Assembly (NCBI GenBank): GCA_014799925.1
Contig: JAAVHC010000042.1
Coordinates: 12,322-76,321, forward strand
DNA length: 64,000 nucleotides
Source of the DNA: Oscillibacter sp.
Lineage (GTDB): Bacteria; Bacillota; Clostridia; Oscillospirales; Oscillospiraceae
Direction: 5' to 3'
Positions 17,135 through 26,031 of the stretch are shown piece after piece. Each line of letters starts with the position of its first letter. Position 1 is the first letter of the stretch. The position numbers and the translations under genes are program-made. The notes beneath the pieces are model-generated. The model saw only the letters and a program-made list of their open reading frames with translations, was not told the origin of the DNA and ran no database searches.

Positions 17135-18133
17135 ATGGCAAAATTCATTGTAAAAAAGCTGGGCATCATGTTCCTGACCGTGCTCCTGATCTCTTTCGCT
17201 GTATTCTTCATCATCACGCTTCCGCCAGGAGACTTTCTCACCAACTACATCGGCCGTCTGACCGCCGCCGGCGAATCCGTTGATCCGGTGATGATCGCGA
17301 ATCTGCGGGAACAGTACGGCCTGGACCAGCCCTTCGTGGTTCAATACTGGCGCTGGATCACCAATATCCTTTTCCATGGTGATTTCGGCTATTCCTTCTC
17401 CCTGGCCATGCCCGTGACGACCGTTATCAAGGCGTACATCGTACCGACCATGGCTCTGTCCCTGGTGACCATGCTGTTTACTTATCTGATCTCCATTCCG
17501 ATCGGTATCTACAGCGCCGTCCACCAGTACTCCGTGGGCGACTACGCTTTCACCACCATCGGCTTCCTGGGCCAGGCGGTGCCCAACTTCCTGATGGCCA
17601 TCCTGCTGATGTTTATGTCCTTCAAGCTGACGGGCGATACCATGCTGGGCCTGTTCTCTCCGGCCATGCAGAACGCGCCCTGGTCCTGGGCCAAGTTTGC
17701 GGATCTGTGCAAGCACTCCGTTATCCCCATCATTGTCATTGGACTGGGCAACACCTGCGGCCTCATGCGCACCATGCGCAGCCAGATGCTGGACGAGCTG
17801 AACAAGAACTATGTCATGACCGCCAAGGCCAAGGGCATGAAGGCCGCCATGATCCGCTACAAGTACTGTGTCCGGGCGGCTGTCAACCCCATTGTCTCCT
17901 CCATCGGCTGGTCCCTGGTGGGCATCTTCACCGGCTCCACCATCACCGCCATTGTGCTGAACCTGCCGAGCATGGGAGCGATTATGTATAACGCGCTGAT
18001 CGACCAGGATATGTACCTGGCGGGCAGCTGGCTGTTCCTGATGGCGATTGTTACGGTCATCGGTACGTTTATCTCCGATGTCCTGCTGGCCTGGCTCGAT
18101 CCGAGAGCCCGGAAAGAATATTTGAAAGGGTGA
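17135..18133 (+). CDS. ABC permease, DppB/OppB type
   Basis: 332 aa with about six membrane segments; the first is residues 8-28. Conserved features are LREQYGLDQP near 55, a segment for the BPD_transp_1 domain, and the EAA loop around YVMTAKAKGMKAAMIRYKY. It pairs with the next gene through a 4-base overlap (GTGA). With the binding protein at 13816 and the two ATPases it forms a complete Opp-type importer, probably for oligosaccharides. Confidence 0.9.
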   Translation: MAKFIVKKLGIMFLTVLLISFAVFFIITLPPGDFLTNYIGRLTAAGESVDPVMIANLREQYGLDQPFVVQYWRWITNILFHGDFGYSFSLAMPVTTVIKAYIVPTMALSLVTMLFTYLISIPIGIYSAVHQYSVGDYAFTTIGFLGQAVPNFLMAILLMFMSFKLTGDTMLGLFSPAMQNAPWSWAKFADLCKHSVIPIIVIGLGNTCGLMRTMRSQMLDELNKNYVMTAKAKGMKAAMIRYKYCVRAAVNPIVSSIGWSLVGIFTGSTITAIVLNLPSMGAIMYNALIDQDMYLAGSWLFLMAIVTVIGTFISDVLLAWLDPRARKEYLKG

Positions 18134-19281
18134 GCGCAGTGGAGAAAGTGAAAACAGCCCCCGCCGAGGCGCGGACAAAAGAGCAGAAGAAATCCGATAA
18201 ATACTATTACGCCTCCCAGTGGAGCCTGATGATGCGGAAATTCCGCAAGCACAAGCTGGCTATGGCCAGCACCATCATCCTGCTCTTCTTCTATATCGTG
18301 GCCATTTTCGGCAACTTCGTGGCTCCCCAGGGCACCGAGCAGTACGACGGCAAGTACGTCAACTGCGGCCCCACGCCGATCCATTGGTTCCACGACGGGA
18401 AATTCATAGGCCCCTTTGTCTACGGGCTCAAGACCGAGCGTGACCCGGAGACCTACATGCTGATGTTCGCCGAGGACCCGGAGGCGGTCTATAAAATCAA
18501 ATTCTTCCAGCAGGGCGCCGAAGGCGGCGAGTACAAGCTCTTCGGCCTGATCCCCTCCAACCTCCATCTCTTTGAGGCGGAGGGAGACGGCAGGGTGTTC
18601 CTGTTCGGCACCGACAGCATGGGCCGGGACCTGTTCTCCCGTGTGGTGCTGGGGGCTCAGATCTCCCTGTTCATCCCTGTTGTCGGTATGCTGCTGACGC
18701 TGGTGCTGGGACTGTTCATGGGTTCCCTGGCCGGCTACTTCGGCGGCTGGGTCGATACCGTGATCCAGCGTCTGGTGGAGGTGGTCCGCTCCTTCCCCCA
18801 GGTGCCGCTGTGGATGGCCCTTTCCGCCGCCATCCCCAAGACGCTGAAGCCCGCCCAGGTATTTATGCTCATGACCCTGATCCTGTCCCTGATCTCCTGG
18901 CCGGACCTGTCCCGGGTGGTTCGCTCCAAGTTCATTTCTGTCAAGAAAGAGGACTATATCATGGCGGCTCGGATCTCCGGCGCGCCGGTGAATAAGGTGA
19001 TTATCCGCCACATGATCCCCAGCTTTACCAGCTACATTATTGTCAACATGACCATGTCCATCCCCGGACTGATCATCGGCGAGACCACCCTGAGCTTCCT
19101 GGGCCTGGGCCTGCGTTCCCCCGCCACCAGCTGGGGCGTGCTGCTCCAGGAGACCAATAAGCTGGAGACCATCATGTTCTACGGCTGGAAGCTGATCCCC
19201 ATGCTGTTCGTGTTTTTGACCGTCCTGGCCTTCAACTTTATGGGTGATGGCCTGCGTGACGCAGCGGACCCCTACAAGTAA
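18130..19281 (+). CDS. ABC permease, DppC/OppC type
   Basis: 383 aa, GTG start overlapping the stop of the previous permease. An N-terminal OppC_N membrane segment lies near residues 40-60 (LAMASTIILLFFYIVAIFG), a large extracytoplasmic insert of about 110 residues follows, then FGTDSMGRDLFSRVVLGAQI and five further membrane segments with the EAA motif at DYIMAARISGAPVNKVIIRH. The long insert between the first and second membrane segments is characteristic of this transporter type. Confidence 0.9.
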   Translation: MSAVEKVKTAPAEARTKEQKKSDKYYYASQWSLMMRKFRKHKLAMASTIILLFFYIVAIFGNFVAPQGTEQYDGKYVNCGPTPIHWFHDGKFIGPFVYGLKTERDPETYMLMFAEDPEAVYKIKFFQQGAEGGEYKLFGLIPSNLHLFEAEGDGRVFLFGTDSMGRDLFSRVVLGAQISLFIPVVGMLLTLVLGLFMGSLAGYFGGWVDTVIQRLVEVVRSFPQVPLWMALSAAIPKTLKPAQVFMLMTLILSLISWPDLSRVVRSKFISVKKEDYIMAARISGAPVNKVIIRHMIPSFTSYIIVNMTMSIPGLIIGETTLSFLGLGLRSPATSWGVLLQETNKLETIMFYGWKLIPMLFVFLTVLAFNFMGDGLRDAADPYK

Positions 19282-19294
19282 GGAGGCGGGAAAT

Positions 19295-20341
19295 ATGAAG
19301 ATGAAAAAATCCAAAGAGGTGTTGAAGGAATACACCATCGCGCCCGAAAATATCCTTGAGGTCCGCGGGCTGAAAGTGGACATCAAAATGGATGACCACA
19401 TTCTCAACGCCGTGCGCGGCGTGGATTTCACCATGAAGAAGGGCCAGACCCTGGGCCTGGTGGGGGAGTCCGGCTGCGGTAAGAGCGTCACCAGCAAGGC
19501 GGTGCTGGGCATCAACCCCGACAACTGCACCGCCTGCGGCGAGGTCCTCTACCGCACCAAGTCCGGAAGGGTGCTGAATCTGGTGGAACTGGAGCATGAC
19601 GGGGCGCTGTACCGCTCCCTGCGGGGCGCGGAGATGGCCATGATTTTCCAGGAGCCCATGACCGCCTTTTCCCCTCTCTATACCATCGGCAATCAGCTCA
19701 TGGAGATCATTCAGCTCCATGAGCCGGACGTCAGCAAGCAGCAGGCCCGGGCGCGGGTGCTGGAGATGCTGAAAAAGGTGGGCATCGCCAACCCGGAGAA
19801 GCGGATCGACCAGTATCCCCACGAGTTCTCCGGCGGTATGCTGCAAAGGGCGCTCATCGCCATGATGCTCTGCTGCAGCCCGGATTTCCTCATTGCCGAC
19901 GAGCCCACCACCGCCCTGGACGTGACCATCCAGGCGCAGATTCTGGAGCTGATGCGGAGCCTGCAAAAGGAATTCGGCATGTCCATCCTGTTCATCACCC
20001 ACGACCTGGGCACCGTGGCCAACATGTGCGACCACGTGGCGGTCATGTATCTGGGACAGATCGTGGAGTACGGCACAGTACACCAGATCTTCCACAATCC
20101 GCGGCACCCGTATACCAGGGGCCTGCTGCGCTCGCTGCCGAGAATGGACCAGGATCGCGGCGAGAAACTGTATGTGATCGACGGCGTGGTCCCCCTGCCG
20201 GTGAAGCTCCCGCCCTCCTGCGGATTCCATGAACGCTGTGAGCAGTGCATCGACGGCAAATGCAACCGCCAGGATATCCAGGAGTACATCATAGAGCCCG
20301 GACACATGGTCCGCTGTGTCCGGATGGAAGAGGAGGGGTGA
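19295..20341 (+). CDS. ABC ATPase, DppD/OppD type
   Basis: 348 aa from the ATG preceded by AAGGAGG. Walker A GESGCGKS near residue 62, signature FSGGMLQRALIAMM near 180, Walker B FLIADEPT near 200, and H-loop ITHDLG. The oligopeptide-type C-terminal extension carries cysteines (CGFHERCEQCIDGKC), which in DppD/OppD homologues can bind an Fe-S cluster. It couples ATP hydrolysis to the importer. Confidence 0.92.
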   Translation: MKMKKSKEVLKEYTIAPENILEVRGLKVDIKMDDHILNAVRGVDFTMKKGQTLGLVGESGCGKSVTSKAVLGINPDNCTACGEVLYRTKSGRVLNLVELEHDGALYRSLRGAEMAMIFQEPMTAFSPLYTIGNQLMEIIQLHEPDVSKQQARARVLEMLKKVGIANPEKRIDQYPHEFSGGMLQRALIAMMLCCSPDFLIADEPTTALDVTIQAQILELMRSLQKEFGMSILFITHDLGTVANMCDHVAVMYLGQIVEYGTVHQIFHNPRHPYTRGLLRSLPRMDQDRGEKLYVIDGVVPLPVKLPPSCGFHERCEQCIDGKCNRQDIQEYIIEPGHMVRCVRMEEEG

Positions 20342-20344
20342 GCT

Positions 20345-21328
20345 ATGGAAGAAAAGAAAGTCGTTCTTGAAATCAAGAATCTGTCCAAAGTCTACGAAAG
20401 CAAGGGCGTCAACGTCAAGGCGCTGACAGACGTATCCCTGACGGTATATCAGGGGGAGACCATCGGCATCGTGGGCGAGTCCGGCTGCGGCAAGACCACT
20501 CTGGGACGCTGCGTGGTGCGGGGCATCGACGCCTCCAGCGGCCAGGTCCTGTTCCACACGGAGGAGGACGGCGTGATTGATTTTTTGAAAACCACCGCCG
20601 CCCAGATGAAAAAGTACCGCCGGGACATCCAGATGATCTTCCAGGACCCCTACGCCAGCCTGGATCCCCGCATGACGGTGTTCGACATTATCAGCGAGCC
20701 TCTGCGCTACAATTCCAACATGAGCAAGCGGGAGATCGAGGAGGCGGTCGATAAGATCGCCGAGCAGGTGGGACTGAACAAGGCGTTCCTGCGCCGGTAT
20801 CCCCACGCCTTCTCCGGCGGCCAGCGGCAGCGTATCGGCATCGCCCGGAGCCTGATTCTCCAGCCGAAGGTCATTGTCTGCGACGAGGCGGTGTCCGCCC
20901 TGGACGTGTCCATTCAGGCGCAGATTATTAACTTGCTTGAGGACCTGCAAAAGGAGTATAATCTGACATATCTGTTTATTTCCCACGCGCTGTCGGTGGT
21001 ACGGCATATCTCCGACCGGGTGATGGTGATGTATCTGGGCCGCATGGTGGAGTTCGGCGAGACGGAGGAGCTGTTCGCCAACCCCATGCACCCCTACACC
21101 AGGGCCCTGCTCAGCGCCGCGCCCCAGCCGGATCCGGACATCGCCGTTGACCGGATCATCCTGGAGGGCGAGGTGCCCAATCCTGCCGCGCCGCCCTCCG
21201 GGTGCCATTTCCATCCCCGCTGCGCCTACAGGACGGAGCGGTGCGAAAAGGAGTTCCCGCCCCTGACGGATCATGACGGCAGGCTGGTTGCGTGCTGGAA
21301 CTGCGGGGCCTGCGGCGAGGGAAATTGA
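20345..21328 (+). CDS. ABC ATPase, DppF/OppF type
   Basis: 327 aa, beginning 3 bases after the preceding stop. Walker A GESGCGKT near 48, Walker [13 protein letters not shown], signature [15 protein letters not shown], and a C-terminal extension with [19 protein letters not shown]. It forms the ATPase heterodimer with the previous gene. Confidence 0.92.
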   Translation: MEEKKVVLEIKNLSKVYESKGVNVKALTDVSLTVYQGETIGIVGESGCGKTTLGRCVVRGIDASSGQVLFHTEEDGVIDFLKTTAAQMKKYRRDIQMIFQDPYASLDPRMTVFDIISEPLRYNSNMSKREIEEAVDKIAEQVGLNKAFLRRYPHAFSGGQRQRIGIARSLILQPKVIVCDEAVSALDVSIQAQIINLLEDLQKEYNLTYLFISHALSVVRHISDRVMVMYLGRMVEFGETEELFANPMHPYTRALLSAAPQPDPDIAVDRIILEGEVPNPAAPPSGCHFHPRCAYRTERCEKEFPPLTDHDGRLVACWNCGACGEGN

Positions 21329-21362
21329 CAACATCCCGAATGAGAGAGGAGCCGTAAAGAGA

Positions 21363-22295
21363 ATGGACATGGGCGATGGAGCTTTTTACCGGAATATCAG
21401 CATCCACATCAGCGACCGGTCCCACTGGAATCTGGCATTGAATGTATATAACTGCGGCAACCAGAATATTGAGATCGAGCATGTTACCAGACCGGATTAC
21501 TACATTTTTTACCTGGTCAAGGAAGGAAAAGGGTATGTGACGATCCGTCAGGCGACCCATAAGGTGGAGGCCGGACAGGGCTTTGTGCTTTTTCCAAACG
21601 AGGAGGCCCGCGTCAAATCAGAGCACAAGGGAGCAATGAACGTCACCTGGGTGGCTTTTTCCGGCCACCTGGTGGACCGGTATCTGAGCCGGGCCAAGCT
21701 GTCGGTCTACAAGCCGCTTTTCTCGGACAATGAGGCACATGAGGCGGAGGCGATGTTTGACCGCCTGCTGGCGGTCTCCACCACGCTGCCCAACCGGTAC
21801 TGCAAGATCATGGCACAGCTGTACAGCATTTTCGGATTCCTGCTGGACAATGTGCTGGAGGACGCCCCGTCGGAGACCGTGTCGCCGGAGTTCTATCTCA
21901 TCAAGGCGCTGGACTTCATTGACGCCAACTATCAGGACGACATCTCTGTGGAGGACATCGCGGCCAACGCCGGGGTCAACCGGAAGTCGCTCTATGCGGT
22001 GTTCAAGTCCCTCACCGGCTTCTCTCCCAAGGACTATCTGATTTATTACCGGATGTGCAAGGCGACCGCTCTGCTCAAGGACGAGAACCTCTCTATAGAA
22101 ACCGTCGCAATCTCTGTCGGATACAGCGATCAGTTCCACTTTTCCAAAGAGTTCAAAAAGAATGTAGGGCTGTCCCCCTCGGTATACAGGCGGAAGGTTG
22201 CGCAGGACCCGGAGGTGGAGTATAAATCCCCCATTGACGCCGTGCGCCAGCAATTCCCTGCGCCGCCTGTGCCGGAATTGCCCCCGGATTTTTAA
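21363..22295 (+). CDS. AraC-family transcriptional regulator
   Basis: 310 aa from MDMGDGAF; the open frame extends back into the ATPase gene, but a GAGAGAGGAG site lies before this ATG. The N-terminal cupin sensor domain (residues 10-110) contains GKGYVTIRQATHKVEAGQGF. The C-terminal double HTH (about 190-290) has ISVEDIAANAGVNRKSLYAV and VAISVGYSDQFHFSKEFKK. It likely senses an intracellular sugar and activates this locus. Its site is not known; the palindromes at 16009-16052 are candidates. Confidence 0.88.
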   Translation: MDMGDGAFYRNISIHISDRSHWNLALNVYNCGNQNIEIEHVTRPDYYIFYLVKEGKGYVTIRQATHKVEAGQGFVLFPNEEARVKSEHKGAMNVTWVAFSGHLVDRYLSRAKLSVYKPLFSDNEAHEAEAMFDRLLAVSTTLPNRYCKIMAQLYSIFGFLLDNVLEDAPSETVSPEFYLIKALDFIDANYQDDISVEDIAANAGVNRKSLYAVFKSLTGFSPKDYLIYYRMCKATALLKDENLSIETVAISVGYSDQFHFSKEFKKNVGLSPSVYRRKVAQDPEVEYKSPIDAVRQQFPAPPVPELPPDF

Positions 22296-22326
22296 GACCA
22301 ACGACTCCTAAACGTGAAGGAGCAAC

Positions 22327-22872
22327 ATGATGCAAACAAGAAACCTGATTATTTTTACAGATATCGGAGATACCGTAATCGACGAAGGGACGGAGGTGCG
22401 GGACTGCCCGGAGGGCGTGGTCCACCGGGCGGACTGCATTCCGGAAGCGAAGGAGACCATGCTGCGCATCTATGAGAAAGGCTACACAATCGCCATGGTG
22501 GCCGACGGCCTGGTGGAGTCCTTCCGCAACACCATGACGGAGAACGGCCTGGACCATATTTTCACCACCCGGGTCATCTCGGAAGCGGTAGGCGTGGAAA
22601 AGCCCGACCGGCTGATGTTTGAGACGGCTCTGTCAAATTTAGGCTTGACAGAAGCGGATAAGTCCCGCATTATTATGGTAGGAAACAATCTTTCCCGGGA
22701 CGTGCTGGGCGCAAACCGCTTCGGCATTACATCGGTGCATCTGTGCTGGTCTCCCCGCTATCCCCATCAGGCGGCGGAGCCGGAGGAGGAGCCGGATTAC
22801 CGCATTTACCACCCATCGGAGCTGCTGCCGCTGGTGGAAAAATTAGAAAACCGCCTGCAGGGAGTGAGATAA
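22327..22872 (+). CDS. HAD-superfamily hydrolase
   Basis: 181 aa. Motif I is FTDIGDTVID (D then D, the nucleophile pair), motif II around MVADG, motif III K near EKPDRLMF, and motif IV VGNNLSRDVLGA. This is a phosphatase of the phosphoglycolate-type class with a small cap. It sits in the glycan operon 32 bases after araC and 7 bases before the DUF5054 gene, so a sugar phosphate is a reasonable but unproven substrate. Confidence 0.8.
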   Translation: MMQTRNLIIFTDIGDTVIDEGTEVRDCPEGVVHRADCIPEAKETMLRIYEKGYTIAMVADGLVESFRNTMTENGLDHIFTTRVISEAVGVEKPDRLMFETALSNLGLTEADKSRIIMVGNNLSRDVLGANRFGITSVHLCWSPRYPHQAAEPEEEPDYRIYHPSELLPLVEKLENRLQGVR

Positions 22873-22879
22873 GGACGCT

Positions 22880-25195
22880 ATGGTGCAAAAAATCATCCTG
22901 GTATTCAAGACCCACTTTGACATCGGTTTCACCGACCTTGCGGAGCGGGTAGTGGAGCAGTATGCCGGCCCGATGCTTCGGAAGGTGATCGAGACGTGCC
23001 GGGCCACGGAAGAGCTGGGACCTCTGCGCTATGTCTGGACGATGCCCGCGTGGCCCCTGTGGTACATTTCGGAGCATTGTGAGCCTGAACTGCGGCCGGA
23101 GCTGGAGCGTTTTATTGAGAAAGGGCAGATCGTGTGGCATGGTCTGCCCTTTACCTCCCATACGGATTTCTGCGCGCCCGAGGAGTATGTCCAGGGCCTG
23201 CAGTACGCCCGGCGGCTGTCGGAGCGTTACGGCAGACCCTGTCCCATAACGGGGAAGATGACGGATGTGCCGGGCCACGGCCTGATGCTGCCGGATCTGC
23301 TGGATCAGGCGGGGATCCGGTTTCTGCACCTGGGCTGTAATGAGTTTGCCACACCGCCCCGGGTGCCGCCCCTGTTTTTCTGGAAGGGGCCGGGCGGCGG
23401 GCGCGTGCTGACCATGTACAGCAGGGGCGGCTATGGCACCGGCCTGCTGCCGCCGAAGGATTGGCCGTTTCCCGTGTGGATGGCGCTGATGCACACCCAT
23501 GACAACTGCGGCCCCCAGAGCGCGGAGATCATCCTTCAGCTGGCGGAAAGGGCCGGAGCCGCCTGTCCCCAGGCGGAGATCGTATGCGGGAGCATGGACG
23601 ATTTCTACCGGGAGCTGGAAAGCTGCGATTTGTCCGGCCTCCCGATAGTGGATAAGGATCTGGCGGACACCTGGATTCATGGAATCGGATCCTATCCGGC
23701 GGAAATATCGCAGATGCGGGAGAACCGGGAGCGGGCCCGCAGACTGCACTGCGGCTATTTTGCGCGGCTGCTGCGGGGCGGAGACCCGCTTCCCGGGCTT
23801 GCGCCGCTCTGGGAGCAGTATTACGAAGCGGTGAGTCTCTTTGCGGAGCACACCTGGGGCGCGGATGTGAAAACCTGGCTGGGACCGGAGCGGGTGTATG
23901 AAAAGCCGGATTTTCTGGCGGCGCGGGATACAGAAAAATATCGTTTCATGGAGCGGTCCTGGCAGGAACAGCGCCGGCGCACGTCGGAGAGCACCCGGCT
24001 GCTGGATCAGATTGCAGAGAAGCTTCCGCCGTGTCCACAGGAGACTCCGGTCCCGGGAGCGCTGGCGGTACGCCGGAACGGAAGCAGGATAACAGTGGAA
24101 AACCACCGCTACCGGATGGAGTTTGACAGCGCGTCCGGCCAGATTGATCTGGTATATGACAAGCACCTGTCCGCTCCATTGCTGCGCAGCCAGGATGGGC
24201 GGGGCGTGTTTTCTTACCAGTATGACCGTTATGGCCTGGAGGACATCACCGAGTTCCTGCGCGGCTACGGATACCACTTTACCACCTGGGGCATCCAGGA
24301 CTATGGACGGGAAAACTACCCGGACTGCGAGCACGAGACCTTCCTGCCGGTGTTTACCGGCTATGAAATCGACGGCAGCCGCGTTGTCATTCACTATCAG
24401 ACCGCGGACAGCCCGGACCGGTACGGAGACTGCCGCCGCTTGTCGCTGACCGTGACGCTTCCGCCGGAGGGCGATACCTTCGACGCAGAGCTTGCCCTGC
24501 ACGACAAGCAGGCGGCGCCCTTCGTGGAATCCGGCAGCCTGATTCTTCCCCTTGCGGACCAGCGGGCCTACCGCCTGGGCAAACCGGGAGCGGAGGTCGA
24601 TCCGGAGACGCAGATCATCTCCTGCGCCAATCACGCCCTTCTGAACATGGAGCACGAGATCACAGCGTTGGGCGATGATGTATGCCTGACGGTGTGCGCC
24701 AGGGATACGCCGCTGGTTTCCATCGGCGCGCCCGGGATATATGATTACCAGAAGGAATTTCCCAAGGGCAGGAAAAATCAGCTCTGGTTTAACCTGTTCA
24801 ATACTATGTGGGGAACGAATTTCCCGCAGTGGATCGAGGGGGATTTCCGCTTCCGCTTTACCCTCTGGGGCGGAACCGCGGAGCAGGCGGCCGATGCCCC
24901 GGTCCGCGCGGCTTCGGTCTGCCTGCGTGCGCCTGAGTCCCTGCCCGGAATACCGGAGGGCCTGTCCCTGGTCCACACGAAGCAGGAAAATGGCGCGCTG
25001 TATATCCTTCTCCGGAACTACAGCGCCGCTGCCGGCCGCCGACGGATACGGATACCGGGAGCGGTTCTGCGCGAAACCGATCTGCTGCACCGTCCGCGCG
25101 GGGAAGCCCGCCGGGATGAACTGGAAATCATGATGCGGCCCTACGGGCTGCACTGCGTTGCGCTGAAACGCGCACAGAAGGAGGAACAGGAATGA
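22880..25195 (+). CDS. DUF5054 protein, GH38-like
   Basis: 771 aa. The N-terminus VFKTHFDIGFTDLAERVVEQ is the DUF5054 signature and matches the H-x-D layout of GH38 metal-dependent mannosidases; GKMTDVPGHGLMLPDLLDQ near 135 and HTHDNCGPQ near 205 are further candidate metal or catalytic sites. A long C-terminal beta-rich half follows. Family activity is not established; an alpha-mannosidase-like or other retaining glycosidase is plausible. It overlaps the MBL gene by ATGA, so both are translated together. Confidence 0.75.
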   Translation: MVQKIILVFKTHFDIGFTDLAERVVEQYAGPMLRKVIETCRATEELGPLRYVWTMPAWPLWYISEHCEPELRPELERFIEKGQIVWHGLPFTSHTDFCAPEEYVQGLQYARRLSERYGRPCPITGKMTDVPGHGLMLPDLLDQAGIRFLHLGCNEFATPPRVPPLFFWKGPGGGRVLTMYSRGGYGTGLLPPKDWPFPVWMALMHTHDNCGPQSAEIILQLAERAGAACPQAEIVCGSMDDFYRELESCDLSGLPIVDKDLADTWIHGIGSYPAEISQMRENRERARRLHCGYFARLLRGGDPLPGLAPLWEQYYEAVSLFAEHTWGADVKTWLGPERVYEKPDFLAARDTEKYRFMERSWQEQRRRTSESTRLLDQIAEKLPPCPQETPVPGALAVRRNGSRITVENHRYRMEFDSASGQIDLVYDKHLSAPLLRSQDGRGVFSYQYDRYGLEDITEFLRGYGYHFTTWGIQDYGRENYPDCEHETFLPVFTGYEIDGSRVVIHYQTADSPDRYGDCRRLSLTVTLPPEGDTFDAELALHDKQAAPFVESGSLILPLADQRAYRLGKPGAEVDPETQIISCANHALLNMEHEITALGDDVCLTVCARDTPLVSIGAPGIYDYQKEFPKGRKNQLWFNLFNTMWGTNFPQWIEGDFRFRFTLWGGTAEQAADAPVRAASVCLRAPESLPGIPEGLSLVHTKQENGALYILLRNYSAAAGRRRIRIPGAVLRETDLLHRPRGEARRDELEIMMRPYGLHCVALKRAQKEEQE

Positions 25196-26016
25196 GAATA
25201 GCCTACTACGGCACCGCCGCCGGGGAGGGCTGGCCCGGCGTATTCTGCCAGTGCTCCCTGTGCCAGTCGGCCCGGAGAATGGGCGGAAAGAGCATCCGCA
25301 CCCGCTCCCAGGCGCTGATAAACGACGACCTTCTGCTGGACCTCCCGCCGGACAACCAGCTCCACAGTCTGTATTACGGCCTGGACCTGGGAAAAGTGCG
25401 CGCCCTGCTGATTACCCACAGCCACTCGGACCACTTCTATCCGGAGGACCTGGAGTTTCTGCGGGAGCCTTTTTCCCACACCTATCCCTGTCAGATGCAG
25501 ATTTTTGGCAATGACGCGGTGGGGCGGGGGATTGTCCGGGCCTGCGGCAATTACGGCGGCGAGAAGGAGCGGTTTCAATTCCGGGAAGCGGACGTGAATA
25601 CGTCGTTTTCCGTAATGGACTATAAAGTCACGCCCTTGCGGGCCACCCACGCCCGGGGGGAGCGGTGTCTCTTTTACCATATTGCCCAGGGGGACAAATC
25701 CCTCCTGTATGCCCACGATACGGGGGCCTTTACCCAGGAAAACCTGGACTGTCTGGCCGAACAGCCAGGAAAACTGGGGCTGGTCAGTCTGGACTGCACC
25801 AGTCAGATGCACCGGGACGGCAAGTACCACATGGGTCTGGCCGACGCGGCAGAGCAGAAGGAACGCCTGCTGGCCCTTGGCCTGGCGGACGCGGATACCG
25901 TTTGGGTTGTCAATCATTTTTCCCATAATGGCGGCTGGCTGCACGAGGAGATAACGGAGCAGGCACGGAAATACGGCATGATCGCCTCTTATGACGGGAT
26001 GTCCATCAATTTTTAG
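25192..26016 (+). CDS. PhnP-like MBL-fold metallohydrolase
   Basis: 274 aa. The N-terminal CQCSLCQSARRMGG is the zinc-binding Cys motif of PhnP-type phosphodiesterases. The metal core is seen in THSHSDHFYPEDL near 82 and the later Asp/His positions (YAHDTGAF, VNHFSHNGG). PhnP opens cyclic ribose phosphates; here it is embedded in a glycan locus, between DUF5054 and alpha-galactosidase genes, so it may open a cyclic sugar phosphate or hydrolyse a lactone or ester. This is an inference from fold and place. Confidence 0.75.
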   Translation: MRIAYYGTAAGEGWPGVFCQCSLCQSARRMGGKSIRTRSQALINDDLLLDLPPDNQLHSLYYGLDLGKVRALLITHSHSDHFYPEDLEFLREPFSHTYPCQMQIFGNDAVGRGIVRACGNYGGEKERFQFREADVNTSFSVMDYKVTPLRATHARGERCLFYHIAQGDKSLLYAHDTGAFTQENLDCLAEQPGKLGLVSLDCTSQMHRDGKYHMGLADAAEQKERLLALGLADADTVWVVNHFSHNGGWLHEEITEQARKYGMIASYDGMSINF

Positions 26017-26031
26017 CGGGGGGAGATAAGT

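Noticed and set aside
19238..21370. 710-codon minus frame opposite the two ABC ATPases
   Set aside because: The plus strand carries complete Walker and signature motifs; the antisense frame is compositional.
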